Below, piece after piece: positions 11,120 to 23,400 of a stretch of 64,000 nucleotides of DNA. The DNA lies in the NCBI GenBank assembly GCA_026545225.1, contig CM048846.1, positions 84,089,270 to 84,153,269 on the forward strand, in the 5' to 3' direction. Position numbers and translations under genes: made by a program. Every line of letters begins with the position of its first letter. Position 1 is the first letter of the stretch. The notes beneath the pieces were generated by a model. That model was not told the origin of the DNA. It did not search any database and was given only the letters and a program-made list of their open reading frames with translations. This DNA is from Cornus controversa (taxonomy: Eukaryota; Streptophyta; Magnoliopsida; Cornales; Cornaceae).

Positions 11120-11480
11120 TAAATGAGAAAATCTAAGAAACTACAAAGAAAACATGGACCGCATCATGCCTTGTCAGTAATAACATGTTCTGATTTGTCA
11201 GATTCTCATTGCACTAGTTAAAAGATTTAAAAAAAATTACAAATACATGTACTTTTGAAGTGTAAATTATAAATACAGAAACTTCAAGTCAACAATTTTC
11301 AAAATCATCTATTCGATCCAAAAACTGACATGGACATGAAAAAACATTGTTCTTAAACATTTTGTCCCATTGATAATCGGTGATAAAAAAAATTAGTTCA
11401 GTCTTTTATCATCGATCATCAAAAATGGTGTGCACAAAATTGGTACATGCGTCCACAAAAAGTGGTACTCAAGTGCAAAA
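11120..11480. other. Intergenic, nothing recognised
   Basis: AT-rich spacer. The words 'caaaattggtacatg' (near 11,437) and 'aaaactggtacatg' recur, leading into the inverted repeat that starts at 11,482. Confidence 0.4.
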
Positions 11481-11481
11481 A

Positions 11482-12055
11482 TATAGTACGTTATTGCACA
11501 AAACTGGTACATGAACCAATTTTTTTTAAACTTATGGATGTTAACTTTGTTCAAGTTTGTATATGCGGAAAAATCATGGAATGTAATCAACCAAAAATTA
11601 TATAACAAGTTTTGAAACAAAATATTGCACACTGCCTTTTCTGCTGTCCATTCTTGAATAAAGTTTAGATAGTCACTTTTGTAGTTGCTCTAACATTTTT
11701 TGAAATAGATGAATGGTGGTATTGTGGGACGAATGTCCAACATACCATCATCAATCTACATATTGTTCTTGTGTGTTCTCTTCTTACTTGTCTGACCTTT
11801 CACATATGTCTCACATACTTCTTGCCTTTTTTTCTCTCTTTGAGCATTTTCATGCCATTTCCTTTTCTTTTTACATTTTGGAAGTAGATACTTGATATTT
11901 TAATAAGATATCAAGGTGATATGATTTCTTGAGCTCAAGTCAAATCATTTTTTATTTTGTCATACAAATGTTATATTACTATATTTAATTGGTTCCCAAA
12001 AAGTTTAAGAAAATTTTTGGTCCAAGGACCAGTTTTGTGCAATAAGGTACTAAAA
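11482..12055. mobile_element. MITE-like inverted-repeat element
   Basis: The segment at 11,488-11,508 (ACGTTATTGCACAAAACTGG, then T) is the reverse complement of 12,028-12,048 with one mismatch in 21. Flanking bases continue the symmetry in a weaker form ('tagtac' outside, 'ggacca/gaacca' inside). The interior of about 520 bp is AT-rich and non-coding. Target duplications were not found, so the exact outer ends are uncertain. Confidence 0.45.
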
Positions 12056-12099
12056 CACATTTCATTGATTACCAAAGAACAATATTACAAAAGTCTGTT

Positions 12100-13090
12100 T
12101 GTGTGACTCTCTCACGAGGCTAGTAGGAGTAGGGATGACAGCGGAGGTGAGAATAGGTTTAGAAGAGTACTATTGTAATTGTAATTGTACGTTTTTTTTT
12201 ATCTTTACATTCTTATGTGCTAAGATTCATGGTAATTTACATGTGCACCACCAATAAGATTTGACTAAGTAAAGGGTGATATATATAACCATATAAGGGT
12301 AATTTATTATATGTATAATATATATAAAAGTAATATAGTAACATATAATATCAAAGGAGTAGAGCAGGGGTGCCTATCCCCATCCCCGTCCCACCCACCG
12401 TGTGGGTTTTCCCCTCTAACTCTGTAATTGTCCCAAAACCTTTAAGATTCTCCCAAAGCCAATCTCAAATGAGGCGGGGCGGAACATTTTGTTATCCCTG
12501 AGTAGGAGGCCCATCATTTATATATTGTGGAGTCCACCACTCCCTTGTAAGAAAGTTAAAAGCCAATTCTACTTTATATCATTTTTTATTAATCAAATAT
12601 AATTCATTATTATGGATGGCAACGAGATGGGTCTCTTCCCCATCACTCACCGTTTAAGCTTTCCTACTTTATACTGGTTGAACTCTCACTCAATTTTTTA
12701 CATCTATTTTTTTTAAAAAGTCATTTTTAAGAATATAAATCAAATAAATAATTTTTTTTTCCGAACCAATAACATTAACATTGATAAATTTAAAAGTTTC
12801 TAACATACCAAAGTAAACTATTCAAATTATATTTTTTCAATAATTTGAGTAATGGAAAGATTATGATTTTTAAGCATGTATATAAATATATATTGATATA
12901 TATATATATATGGTAAATTTTTAATATAAACAAGACGAGGTCACTTTCCCTATCTTTGTCTCACACCCGTCTGTGTTTTCACTTTTCAAACTTGTCCCTA
13001 TCCAAAATCCTTTAACGGACTCCAAAATTGTTTTAAACTGCAGGACAGGTACTCGACGGAACGGGGTGTCTTACCATCTCCTCTATTCAT
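12100..13090. mobile_element. Decayed hAT-like repeats
   Basis: Motifs of the 'gatggcaacg(g/a)gatggg...accatc' type recur here: 'gggatgacagcggaggtgag' near 12,130, a 'ccccatccccgtcccaccca' block near 12,378-12,397, 'ggatggcaacgagatgggtc' at about 12,613, and 'aacggggtgtcttaccatct' at about 13,060-13,080 in the opposite orientation. The last two could be the ends of one 470-bp inverted-repeat element. Similar words occur at 14,830-14,900 in intron 3 of the ABCB gene. No transposase is present. Confidence 0.3.
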
Positions 13091-13539
13091 TATGTGTTTG
13101 TATGTGATATTGATGGTGCTTAAATGAAAATTGCTAGATAAACACATCAATGGCTGTAAAGGTCAGGTCGTACCTTTGACTTTAAATTAATTGATAGTAT
13201 GCAGCTGTAATTGTTGGATATATATACAAACTTATTTCTCATGACATCTATTCGGTTGGAGGGTGTAACCTCTTTTTAATAAAGAATTATGCTAGCAAAT
13301 TGACACTCACCGTAATAACATCCAACAGTTGAGAAGCCACAAACACTTCATTAGCCAATGTAGCTAGCAAAAAAATGATATATGTGCTTTAATTTCCTTA
13401 TATTCATGGATACAAATTCAAACAGGTGGTTGTAACATTATCCCAACTTCCACCATTTATTGCAATTTGAGAGAGAGAGAGGTCATTACATCATATTTGC
13501 AACTCTCTCCCAAGTTAACAGTCAAGCAACTAAGTTTAG

Positions 13540-13682
13540 CTCTTTAGCTTTAAATGACACACCTAACCATTCACTCCACATAACCTCCTCTCTTTCCTTC
13601 AAGCTTCAAAAACACATTCACAAACTTCCCACTTCTCTTCTTTAACACAGCTAGATTGACACATCCATTTTTCAGCCCAAAA
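13540..13682 (+). promoter_or_regulatory. Presumed ABCB core promoter and 5' leader
   Basis: There is no canonical TATA box close to the start codon. A weak TA-rich 'ctttaaatga' lies at about 13,547, followed by a pyrimidine patch 'cctcctctctttccttc' (about 13,586-13,602), a common feature of plant core promoters. A (GA)n run precedes it at 13,468. Transcription start is not determined. I see no in-frame ATG upstream of 13,683 without an intervening stop. Confidence 0.3.
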
Positions 13683-13992
13683 ATGAGCTTCCAAGGTTCA
13701 CTCTCCGGCCACGGCGACACTTCAAATGATGATAAAAAGAATAAAGAAGGAGATCAAGAAGCCAAGAAAGCTCACAAAGTTCCACTGATCAAACTCTTTT
13801 CATTTGCAGATTCTTATGACTACTTTCTAATGTTTGTTGGATCCATAGGTGCTTGTATTCATGGTGCTTCGGTACCCGTATTCTTTATTTTCTTCGGAAA
13901 AGTAATAAATGTTATTGGAATGGCTTATCTCTTTCCAAAAGAAGCTTCTCATAAAGTTGCCAAGGTATATATTCAAATTCACTATCATAGTG

Positions 13993-14046
<54 letters not shown>

Positions 14047-17000
14047 TTAACTTGTATACTTAGTGGTTGGATAAAAGGTCGAACTGACAAGTATGAAGAT
14101 GCAGGTTGATTCATGTATTTGAATTTTTTTTTTCCAATCAATAAAAAATCATACTTAATGGTTGTTTATTCTAATTTGTTTTGCAGTATTCATTGGATTT
14201 TGTGTATCTCAGTGTGGCAATATTATTTTCATCATGGGCTGGTATATATGAACTAGTCTCTTTATTAATTCCTAATTTTCTTATTCATTCTTCTATTTTT
14301 GTTTCTAATTTTATTTTTTGAACAAGTCTAATCCAAAGCCAATGACAAGACTGTGGTGTGTATATGTATATGTATTTGTGTATATATGTATAGAGGTGGC
14401 TTGTTGGATGCATACTGGAGAAAGGCAAGCGGCAAAGATGAGGATGGCATATCTGAGGGCCATGTTGAATCAAGACATAAGTCTTTTTGACACTGAAGCT
14501 TCCACAGGGGAAGTGATTTCAGCAATTACTAGCGACATTATTGTTGTTCAAGATGCCATCTCTGAGAAGGTATGAATACAGATACATATATATGTATATA
14601 GATTATACACACACACAATTCCCTATATCTTGATTTAGGTTTTCAGTGATTTGGACACAATTTCTTTTGATAAATTGGGTTTTTTTTTTTGGTCTGAATT
14701 GAAGGGTAATGTAGTCCTTTAGACCCCTTTTTTGTTTCATTTATCAAGGGATTTTTTTTTTCGCAATTCCATTTCCACAAAATGGAAAAAAAATTATATT
14801 ATAATTTAAACCACTAAATCACATTTATTGCATAGAAATAGCAACGGAGGAGAGTTTCCCACCACCGTCACCCTTGAGCATTCCATCCAAAACCATTTAG
14901 CGGAGGCCCCTCATATATATATATATATATATATAGCATTTTTTTAATTTGTTAATAAAAGAAAATCTAACATGCGAAATTAATATGTCAACAGAAGAGA
15001 ATTGAAAAAGTCAACTATCATATTTGATAAGAAACTCAATTAATATATTTTGGATTTTTTTTAATAAAGTAAAGGATATTTTAGTAATTTTGTTGGTAGC
15101 AAGGACTGAGTAAGTCATTTTGTCACCGCGAATCTTCATGTAAAATTCACATAATGTCTATTTTTTTTTTCCTGTTAAGTCAGTTTAAGTCTTTGGGTCT
15201 CTAAATATAGATATAAAACACATTTTCCAGCTTTTAAAGTCGAAAATAGAGTCGGTGTCAAAATTAAATTCTTCCCCAACCTCTCAACCTCTTTTGACCT
15301 TTCATTTATACATTGTCCCGAAATTTCTAAGTCAGTCTTAATGTCTTTGCTTTAAAAGGGAGTGACAGCAAATTGGTGCCATAATTATCCCTTTTTTTTT
15401 TTAATGAGTTAACCACTTTCACTTTTATTATTTTTATTTTTATTTATTATTATTATTTTTTACCCAATACCATGCAACAATAATCTGGCATGTTTTGTTA
15501 TGTTTTGTTTTTTGAAGCAATTTTTTGTTAGAGAACCAAAATAACAAAAACAGTTGGAGAACTCACTGATTGAGTGTTTTGTGAAATCTATTTTAAAAAG
15601 TAAAGTTAATGAAAGGCTGTAGAAATAAATAAATTATTTTTAGATTATTTTTGTATAAAAATTGAGAAAAAATTTAAGAAGTTAATGCGGTGATTTTAGT
15701 GTCAGCCAAATTGGAATAATTATTGACTTTTGGATTGGAATTTTCTTTGGAAAGAGAAAGTGGAATTCTCCTGGGGTTGATCTCTAGGGAATTAGAAATC
15801 CATGGGCTGCTTTTATTTCTCTGCAACCCACTTGGAGATTAGTAAATGCTCCTTGGCCATTTATACTCGTCATTTATGGGTCAGTTGCGCATATATATAT
15901 ATACACATATATATATATATGTATGTATATATATATATATATTAAGTTGTGTTTGGTTGGGCTCGAACTGGCTTTATGTGGAATGGACACATACACGTGA
16001 CGGACTTTAATTAGGCAGATATATCAGAAGAAAGATTCAGTGCCCTTAGAAGTAAAAAACAATTAGCCCATGGAAGAGGCCCGTCTTGGCCCACCTGATC
16101 AATTTATGACTTGGGTCGTGTCAAATTACAAAGATGTCCTCATTCCTTTTTCTTTATACCAATAAATACATGTGCCAATGTGCCATAGTGTTGAAATTTC
16201 AAAATAAATATAGTGACAGACGAAGTATACAACGATACCGTTTTGATAAAGTGGCTGATATAACACATTTTTAGTTATTCGCTATATGCTTTGATTCCAA
16301 GGTTGATGGATAAATATATATATATATATATATGGAGAGAGAGAGAGAGAGAGAGGGGAGGAGAGAGATTTTCTAAATTCATACTAGTTTTTCCCGTACC
16401 AAAAGAAGGGATAATCTGGGAAAAGTACAGATGGAAAATAAATAAATAAATATTTACAAAGATTAAATCATTCAATTTGATATAGAAAATCATTTTATTC
16501 TACTCAATTAAATACCTTGACATAGTCTCTGCTTTTCTGATACTGACTTCTGGGTTTTACATTTCATACATGTCAACCTCTCTCTCTCTCTCATATTAAA
16601 TTTTGGCCTTAAAATGGGTGGGTGATGCAGGTGGGGAACTTCATGCACTACATTAGCCGTTTCATAGCAGGGTTTACGATTGGGTTCATTGGGGTGTGGC
16701 AAATCAGTCTTGTGACACTCTCTATTGTACCCTTAATTGCCATTGCTGGTGGTGTCTATGCTTATATAGCTACTGGACTTATTGCTAGGGTTCGAAAATC
16801 CTATGTCAAGGCTGGAGAAATAGCTGAAGAGGTTCTCTCTCCCTTTCTCTCTCTATATACTTTTATATATCTGTCTCTCTCATACATATCAATTTAGTAC
16901 CATTTTCTCTCCCCTCTCTCTCTATATATTTTATATATATATCTGTCTCTCTCATACATGTCACTTTTGTGGGAGGTGGAGGAACTACAATCTAAGCTAA

Positions 17001-20000
17001 ATCATAAATGATTAGAAATTGTCTGATAGTTTTAATTTTTTGACACAATTATTTAATTAATGGAATCTATTATTTTATATTTAAGTGAAAAAATATCTAA
17101 AGAATTAAGAACGAGTGGAGATGCAGGGGAGTGTGAGATTGCTAGACTCATCCAATTATTTAACTAAATTTTTTAACACTTTTTATTAAGTGGTCCAGCC
17201 AATCACAAGCTGTCACATAATTAAATGTGTCTAATTTCTTTTTATTTACTGCATGGTAATTTATGGTAAGAATCACGTAATCTCAGATTATGTAATATAT
17301 GAACAAGTACTTCTTTTTAGAGAAATGCTAAACGTCACAATTTTATTTTACGAATTTTAACTCGAATCTATGTGACAGGTGATAATACCATAGAGACTCC
17401 GTGTATGGGGGAATCCCACCAATAATAACTTACCAGTTAATTTTATTTCCTAAAATAATGGACTATATCACCTGCCACATAGATTCGAGTTAAAATTCGT
17501 GTTATTTATTCGAGACGTGTAGCATTGCTCTTCTTTTTATGTATATTGTTTTAAAAATTGTATGCTGGCTATATTGGATAGGCCTCTTTCTCTTCTTATC
17601 TCTCCTGATTTTGTGCAATTTTTAGGTGATTGGAAACATAAGAACTGTCCAAGCATTTGCAGGAGAGGAAAAGGCAGTAAAGTCATATAGCAATGCACTC
17701 TTGAACACTTACAAATATGGGAGGAAAGCCGGACTAGCCAAGGGTTTAGGGCTAGGCACCTTGCACTGTGTCCTTTTCCTTTCATGGTCATTGCTTGTTT
17801 GGTTCACTAGCATTGTTGTTCACAAGAAGATTGCCAATGGAGGAGAGTCTTTCACCACCATGCTTAACGTCGTTATTGCTGGCCTGTAAGTCTGCCTCCT
17901 CAGCACCACCATTTTCATGTCACAAGGAAATTAAATTGTTCCATTAATGTATTTTACATGGTAGTCAAATTATTCCATTGTGTTTCTCATGATATTTAAA
18001 ATGAGCTGATAGACATCCATGTCGTTTATACATTAGAATGAATTCATTTTCCTCGTAGCCTTTTATATGAGCTTATCCATCACTTGTATATTGTATAAAA
18101 AAAAAAAATACTTGCTGGATATACTATGAGGACTACATGATGGACGCAATTTTCCTAATGGCTACATAATTCTCAAAAATTTGGATTCTTAACCAATGAA
18201 AATCAAATTGAATGATTATATATATGTGTGTGTTCGTTAGATATACAAAGTTTTCATTTTGTGATTTAACTTGGTGCTAGAGATTAGGTAGGAAATAACA
18301 TTTGATAAATGTTGCCATTTTCTTGATCTGCCTGTAGCAAGTTGCTTTATTTTTTCTTTCTTTTCATAGTCGCTGGCTTGCTGCATTCTTCCAAAGAAAA
18401 AGTAATATGTGATGAGATTCAAAGTGGTTCTATAACCATATGATTTATCAGTAAATAATTCGGATACAATGAGATGCTTTGGGCAACGCTGGAGAAACAT
18501 TTCTGGATGCATCTAAAGAAAGGGAAAACCATTTTTTGGGCTTTCCATAGACTTATAGATGCCATGATTTGTGATAAATGTATTGTGAAGACAACAAAGA
18601 ACTTGAAGGATGTTATAGTATGCTTTTCCCATAGCTATTGAAGTTATATCAACTTGACTGGACAATGACAATAATCAAATTCAACAAGTTGCTCCCACTT
18701 TCGATTCTGCAACATTTATGTAATTGACTTCAATTTGTGTAGTGACAGCATTGCATACGATGAATTTGGCAGTCAACTGCTATAATTTTCTGTAGAAAAT
18801 GGAACGGAACAACTCTGCTTCCCCGACTATCTTATCTACCCTGATTTTTTTTGAACAGTTTGATTTTATCTTTTACTATGTAAAATGCTTTTGAATCCAA
18901 GCTTCAACAAGCTCTTATTACGTCTCAGGTCATTAGGACAGGCTGCACCAGACATCTCTGCTTTCATCCGAGCAAAGGCATCTGCTTATCCTATATTTGA
19001 GATGATAGAGAGAAATACAGTTAACAAAACCAGCTCAAAAATTGTCAGGAAGCTAGACAAAGTGGATGGGCACATTCAATTCAAGGATGTGTGTTTTAGC
19101 TACCCATCTCGTACCGATGTGATGATCTTCAATAAGTTCCATCTTGATATCCCTGCAGGGAAGATTGTAGCCCTTGTGGGAGGTAGTGGTTCTGGCAAGA
19201 GCACAGTTATATCTTTGATCGAGCGCTTCTATGAGCCCCTCTCTGGACAGATACTATTAGATGGGACTGATATAAGGGAGCTTGACCTCAAGTGGCTCAG
19301 GCAACAAATTGGGTTGGTTAATCAAGAGCCAGCCCTTTTTGCTACAACCATCAGGGAGAACATTCTATATGGGAAAGATGATGCTACCCTCGAAGAAATC
19401 ACACGAGCTGCAAAACTTTCAGAGGCAATAGCTTTCATTAACAACCTTCCTGATAGATTTGAAACTCAGGTACTGATTTACTATACTTTTCTTAGGAACT
19501 ACATAATATTTTAATGCACGTAACAACGGGAAGTCAGATTGATATGTAAAGCATATATGCATAATTTTTGTTTCTTATTACCTTTCTGATGGCACTTTAT
19601 TGTGATCTTTAATGACCATCTGTACCTGCATGTGTGCCAAGAAGATGGGAAAAAAGAAGAAGATGATTTAGGGCCCGTTTGGTAACCGTTTATGTTTAGT
19701 GTTTATTGTTTATAAAAACAAATTTTTACGATGAACATGTTTGATAATTTTTGTTTTGTTTATAAATTGTCAAAACGCTTTTAAAACAACACTGTTCCTA
19801 AGCCTTCAAATCCTAAACATCAAAATGATGTTTATTGTTTATGTTTATTAAAAAAAAAAAATTTCTTTTTATATAAAATGGTGATTATATTATTTTAATT
19901 AAAAATTAAAACTAAAAGTGAGAAAATGAAAAGAAAAAAAAAATTATAAAAGGCTATTGTTTGATACAACGATAAAAATATTAGAATTATCAAGTGTGGA

Positions 20001-20353
20001 CAGAATTAAAGAGATAGTTGCTTAGGTACACCCATGCTAAAAAAAAACCTTATGTGATGAAAAAAACAAAGAAGTCTCAACCATCTCCCTATCAAAGAAA
20101 CAAGAATGGTATTTTGTACTCATATCATTCATTCATTTTCAATGTTGAAAGAAAAATAAAAATCTAAAAAATGAAAAAGAAAGTAGTAGCATAAGAAGTT
20201 CAAGAAAAAGAGTATGTCCTCCAAATCTCTCTGCTCAGTCCATACAAATTTGACCGAATCGAACCGTTCATTACGGTTTCGGTTCCGACTCTAAATTTTA
20301 GGAATCGTTCACTACGATTCTAGTTCCAAGCCTTGGAACAGGAACTGAAATCG

Positions 20354-20400
<47 letters not shown>

Positions 20401-23400
20401 TCTATTATTGCTGTATAGATTTGTTGTAGCATAAACTTGACTTTTTATGCAGTTTATTGTGTTGATTTTTTTTATAAAAAAAAAACAGTTTAAGGTTAAC
20501 AAACATGTTTTTCTGGTTATGATTTTAAAAATAAGCCAAACGTTTTTTCGTTAACAAACAACACTCATGTTTATGGATAAACAAAAGCGTAACATAAACA
20601 CTGTTTATATAAACACTTAAACAATAAATACTAAACATAAACGGTTACTAAACGGGGTTATCTTTCAACTATGTGTTGTTAGAAATCATAGTTATGAGTG
20701 TAATTCCAATTTTTCTTCTTTTTCATCCATCTCTTGGTAACAAAATTAGGCAAAAAGAATGGGGAAATTGAAAATAAAAAGCCTGAGAATTTCAGTTTCA
20801 AGAAGATAATTTTGTCTTCAGTAAGTTAAACAAAACCTATCTGTTTCTCTTTAGTATCACCTCAACAGTGATATCCAAGAGGACTGCATATTGCATAGTA
20901 GACATTAATATTTAATCAGAATCTTCATGAAAATTGAACAATGATATGATAGCAAGGTTAAACTTAAAAAAAATTATGTAAATACATACACTCTTTTTTT
21001 AAGAGAAGAGTGATAGTAGAAAAGTTCATTCACAGGTTGGTGAGAGGGGGATACAATTATCCGGTGGACAGAAACAAAGAATTGCAATCTCGCGTGCAAT
21101 AGTGAAGAATCCTTCAATACTTCTGCTGGATGAAGCTACAAGTGCACTTGATGCCGAGTCTGAGAAGAGTGTGCAGGAGGCACTTGATCGTGTGATGGTG
21201 GGACGGACAACTGTAGTTGTGGCCCATCGGCTTTCTACCGTTAGAAATGCAGATATAATAGCTGTTGTTCAAAATGGGAAAATAGTGGAAACAGGGAGCC
21301 ATGAGGAGCTTATTTCAAAACCAAATAGCGCTTATGCATCGCTTGTGCAACTTCAAGAAACAGCTTCCTTGCATCGCAACCCCTCGCGAGGACCTACCAT
21401 GGGACGGCCACTCAGGTATTCACACTCGGAAGCATTTTTATTTGTGGATTGTTAATTGGAACATAATCATGATTACATTAACCACAAATGAGGGAGGCAG
21501 TTTTGCTCCATTTGATATTTATAACATGGTCTGAAAAATGATTTCTGAAATGTTTAGGCTGATACCATGTTGACAGTATACTTCTTATTTTCAAATTCTC
21601 AACAAAAAAAAAATGTGGTTTCTTTTTTTCATTTTTATTTTTATTTTAGCTCGAGTCGGCTTTTGAAGATATATACTGGTCACCTCCATCTCATCTTAGT
21701 ATCTCAGTAACATAGATATCAACATCAGTGTCAGTAACATAGTATCTCATATGTCGACTACTTCGATGAAGAATCTATTAGTAAGAATCAAAGTCTGATT
21801 TTCTTTTCAATTTTCTTTTTTTTTTTTGCAGCATCAAGTATTCACGTGAATTATCCCGCACAACAACAAGCTTTGGTGCAAGTTTTCATTCTGATAAGGA
21901 ATCATTCCGAATGGGTGCTGATGCAGCAGTGACAGTTAAGTCACAACGTGTTTCCACTAGAAGATTGTATTCCATGGTGGGTCCTGACTGGAATTACGGG
22001 GTTTTTGGCACCATTTGTGCACTTATTGCTGGAGCCCAGATGCCTCTTTTTGCTCTTGGGGTCAGTCATGCTCTTGTATCTTATTACATGGACTGGGATA
22101 CGACATGCCGTGAAGTCAAGAAGATTGTATTCCTCTTCTGTGGGGGTGCTGCTATAACTGTCGTCGTTCATGCCATCACACATCTCTCTTTTGGAGTCAT
22201 GGGAGAGCGGCTTACTCTTCGTGTGCGTGAAATGATGTTTTCTGGTAAAAATGCAACCGTAACCATCTTTAGCACTAGTTATGTATGCATCATAGGGATA
22301 CTTGGATAAACACATTGATATTTCCATTCTCTAGGCTTGGAAGTAGTTATTTTGATGCTACTTGCAAGAGTAGATTATTTCAAAGATTTGAAGAACCAAT
22401 GTTGTTCAAATGCCTATAATTTTTGGGGTGATAAATTCATCATCATTATTATTATTGCTCATTGCTTAGGGCCTTTAGATAGCAAGAAAAATAAAACATA
22501 ATGACATTTTATTCAAGTGGCGTTCAGTTATCCTTAAATATAAAAGTGAGTATTATGATTTTGAATCTTGAAAGACATTTATTTGCTTATATTTCCTTTG
22601 ATCTCTGATTGCAGCCATTTTGAGAAATGAGATTGGGTGGTTTGATGACACAAGCAACACGAGTTCTATGCTTGCATCCCGTTTAGAGAGTGATGCAACT
22701 CTATTGCGAACTGTTATCGTTGATCGTGCTACAATTCTCATACAGAATGTAGGTTTGGTCGTCACTTCATTTATCATTGCCTTTATCTTGAACTGGAGGC
22801 TCACACTCGTCGTCATGGCCACATATCCATTGGTCATCAGCGGTCACATTAGCGAGGTCTCATTTTGTTCCGATTTTCAGCTGGAGAATTAAAGACAAGC
22901 ATTTCCTATCATTTAGCATTGATTTTTTATTTTTTTTGTGTTGTTGCAGAAACTCTTTATGACAGGCTATGGCGGCAACTTGAGCAAAGCCTATCTCAAA
23001 GCTAACATGCTTGCTGGCGAGGCTGTGAGTAACATCCGCACGGTTGCTGCATTCTGCTCTGAGGAAAAAGTCCTCGACCTTTATGCTCGTGAACTTGTTG
23101 AGCCTTCAAGACGTTCATTTACTCGTGGTCAGATTGCCGGCATTTTCTATGGAATCTGTCAATTCTTCATCTTCTCATCCTATGGCCTAGCCTTGTGGTA
23201 TATGGTTTTTGCTTCATCTTTTTAACTTTTGCCATGGAAAAAGTTGGTAATACAATAGATAAATAATTTGGTCATAAAATATGTAACAAGTACAGTAGAC
23301 AGGTATCAATCCTTGACATGAATACTTGACATATGACATGGTCACCTTAAAACCGTAGTAAAGTAGGATTGTCCTTGTTGCATTGATTAATAGGTTAAAT

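Noticed and set aside
13656-13682. Upstream extension of the ABCB reading frame
   Set aside because: The frame is open there but contains no ATG (the codon at 13,656 is TTG), so ATG 13,683 is the start.
13827-14141. Tyr-Ile-rich open frames across the intron 1 microsatellite
   Set aside because: Translations of (TA)n; similar cases occur at 5,750-6,004, 20,320-20,502 and 52,496-53,134.
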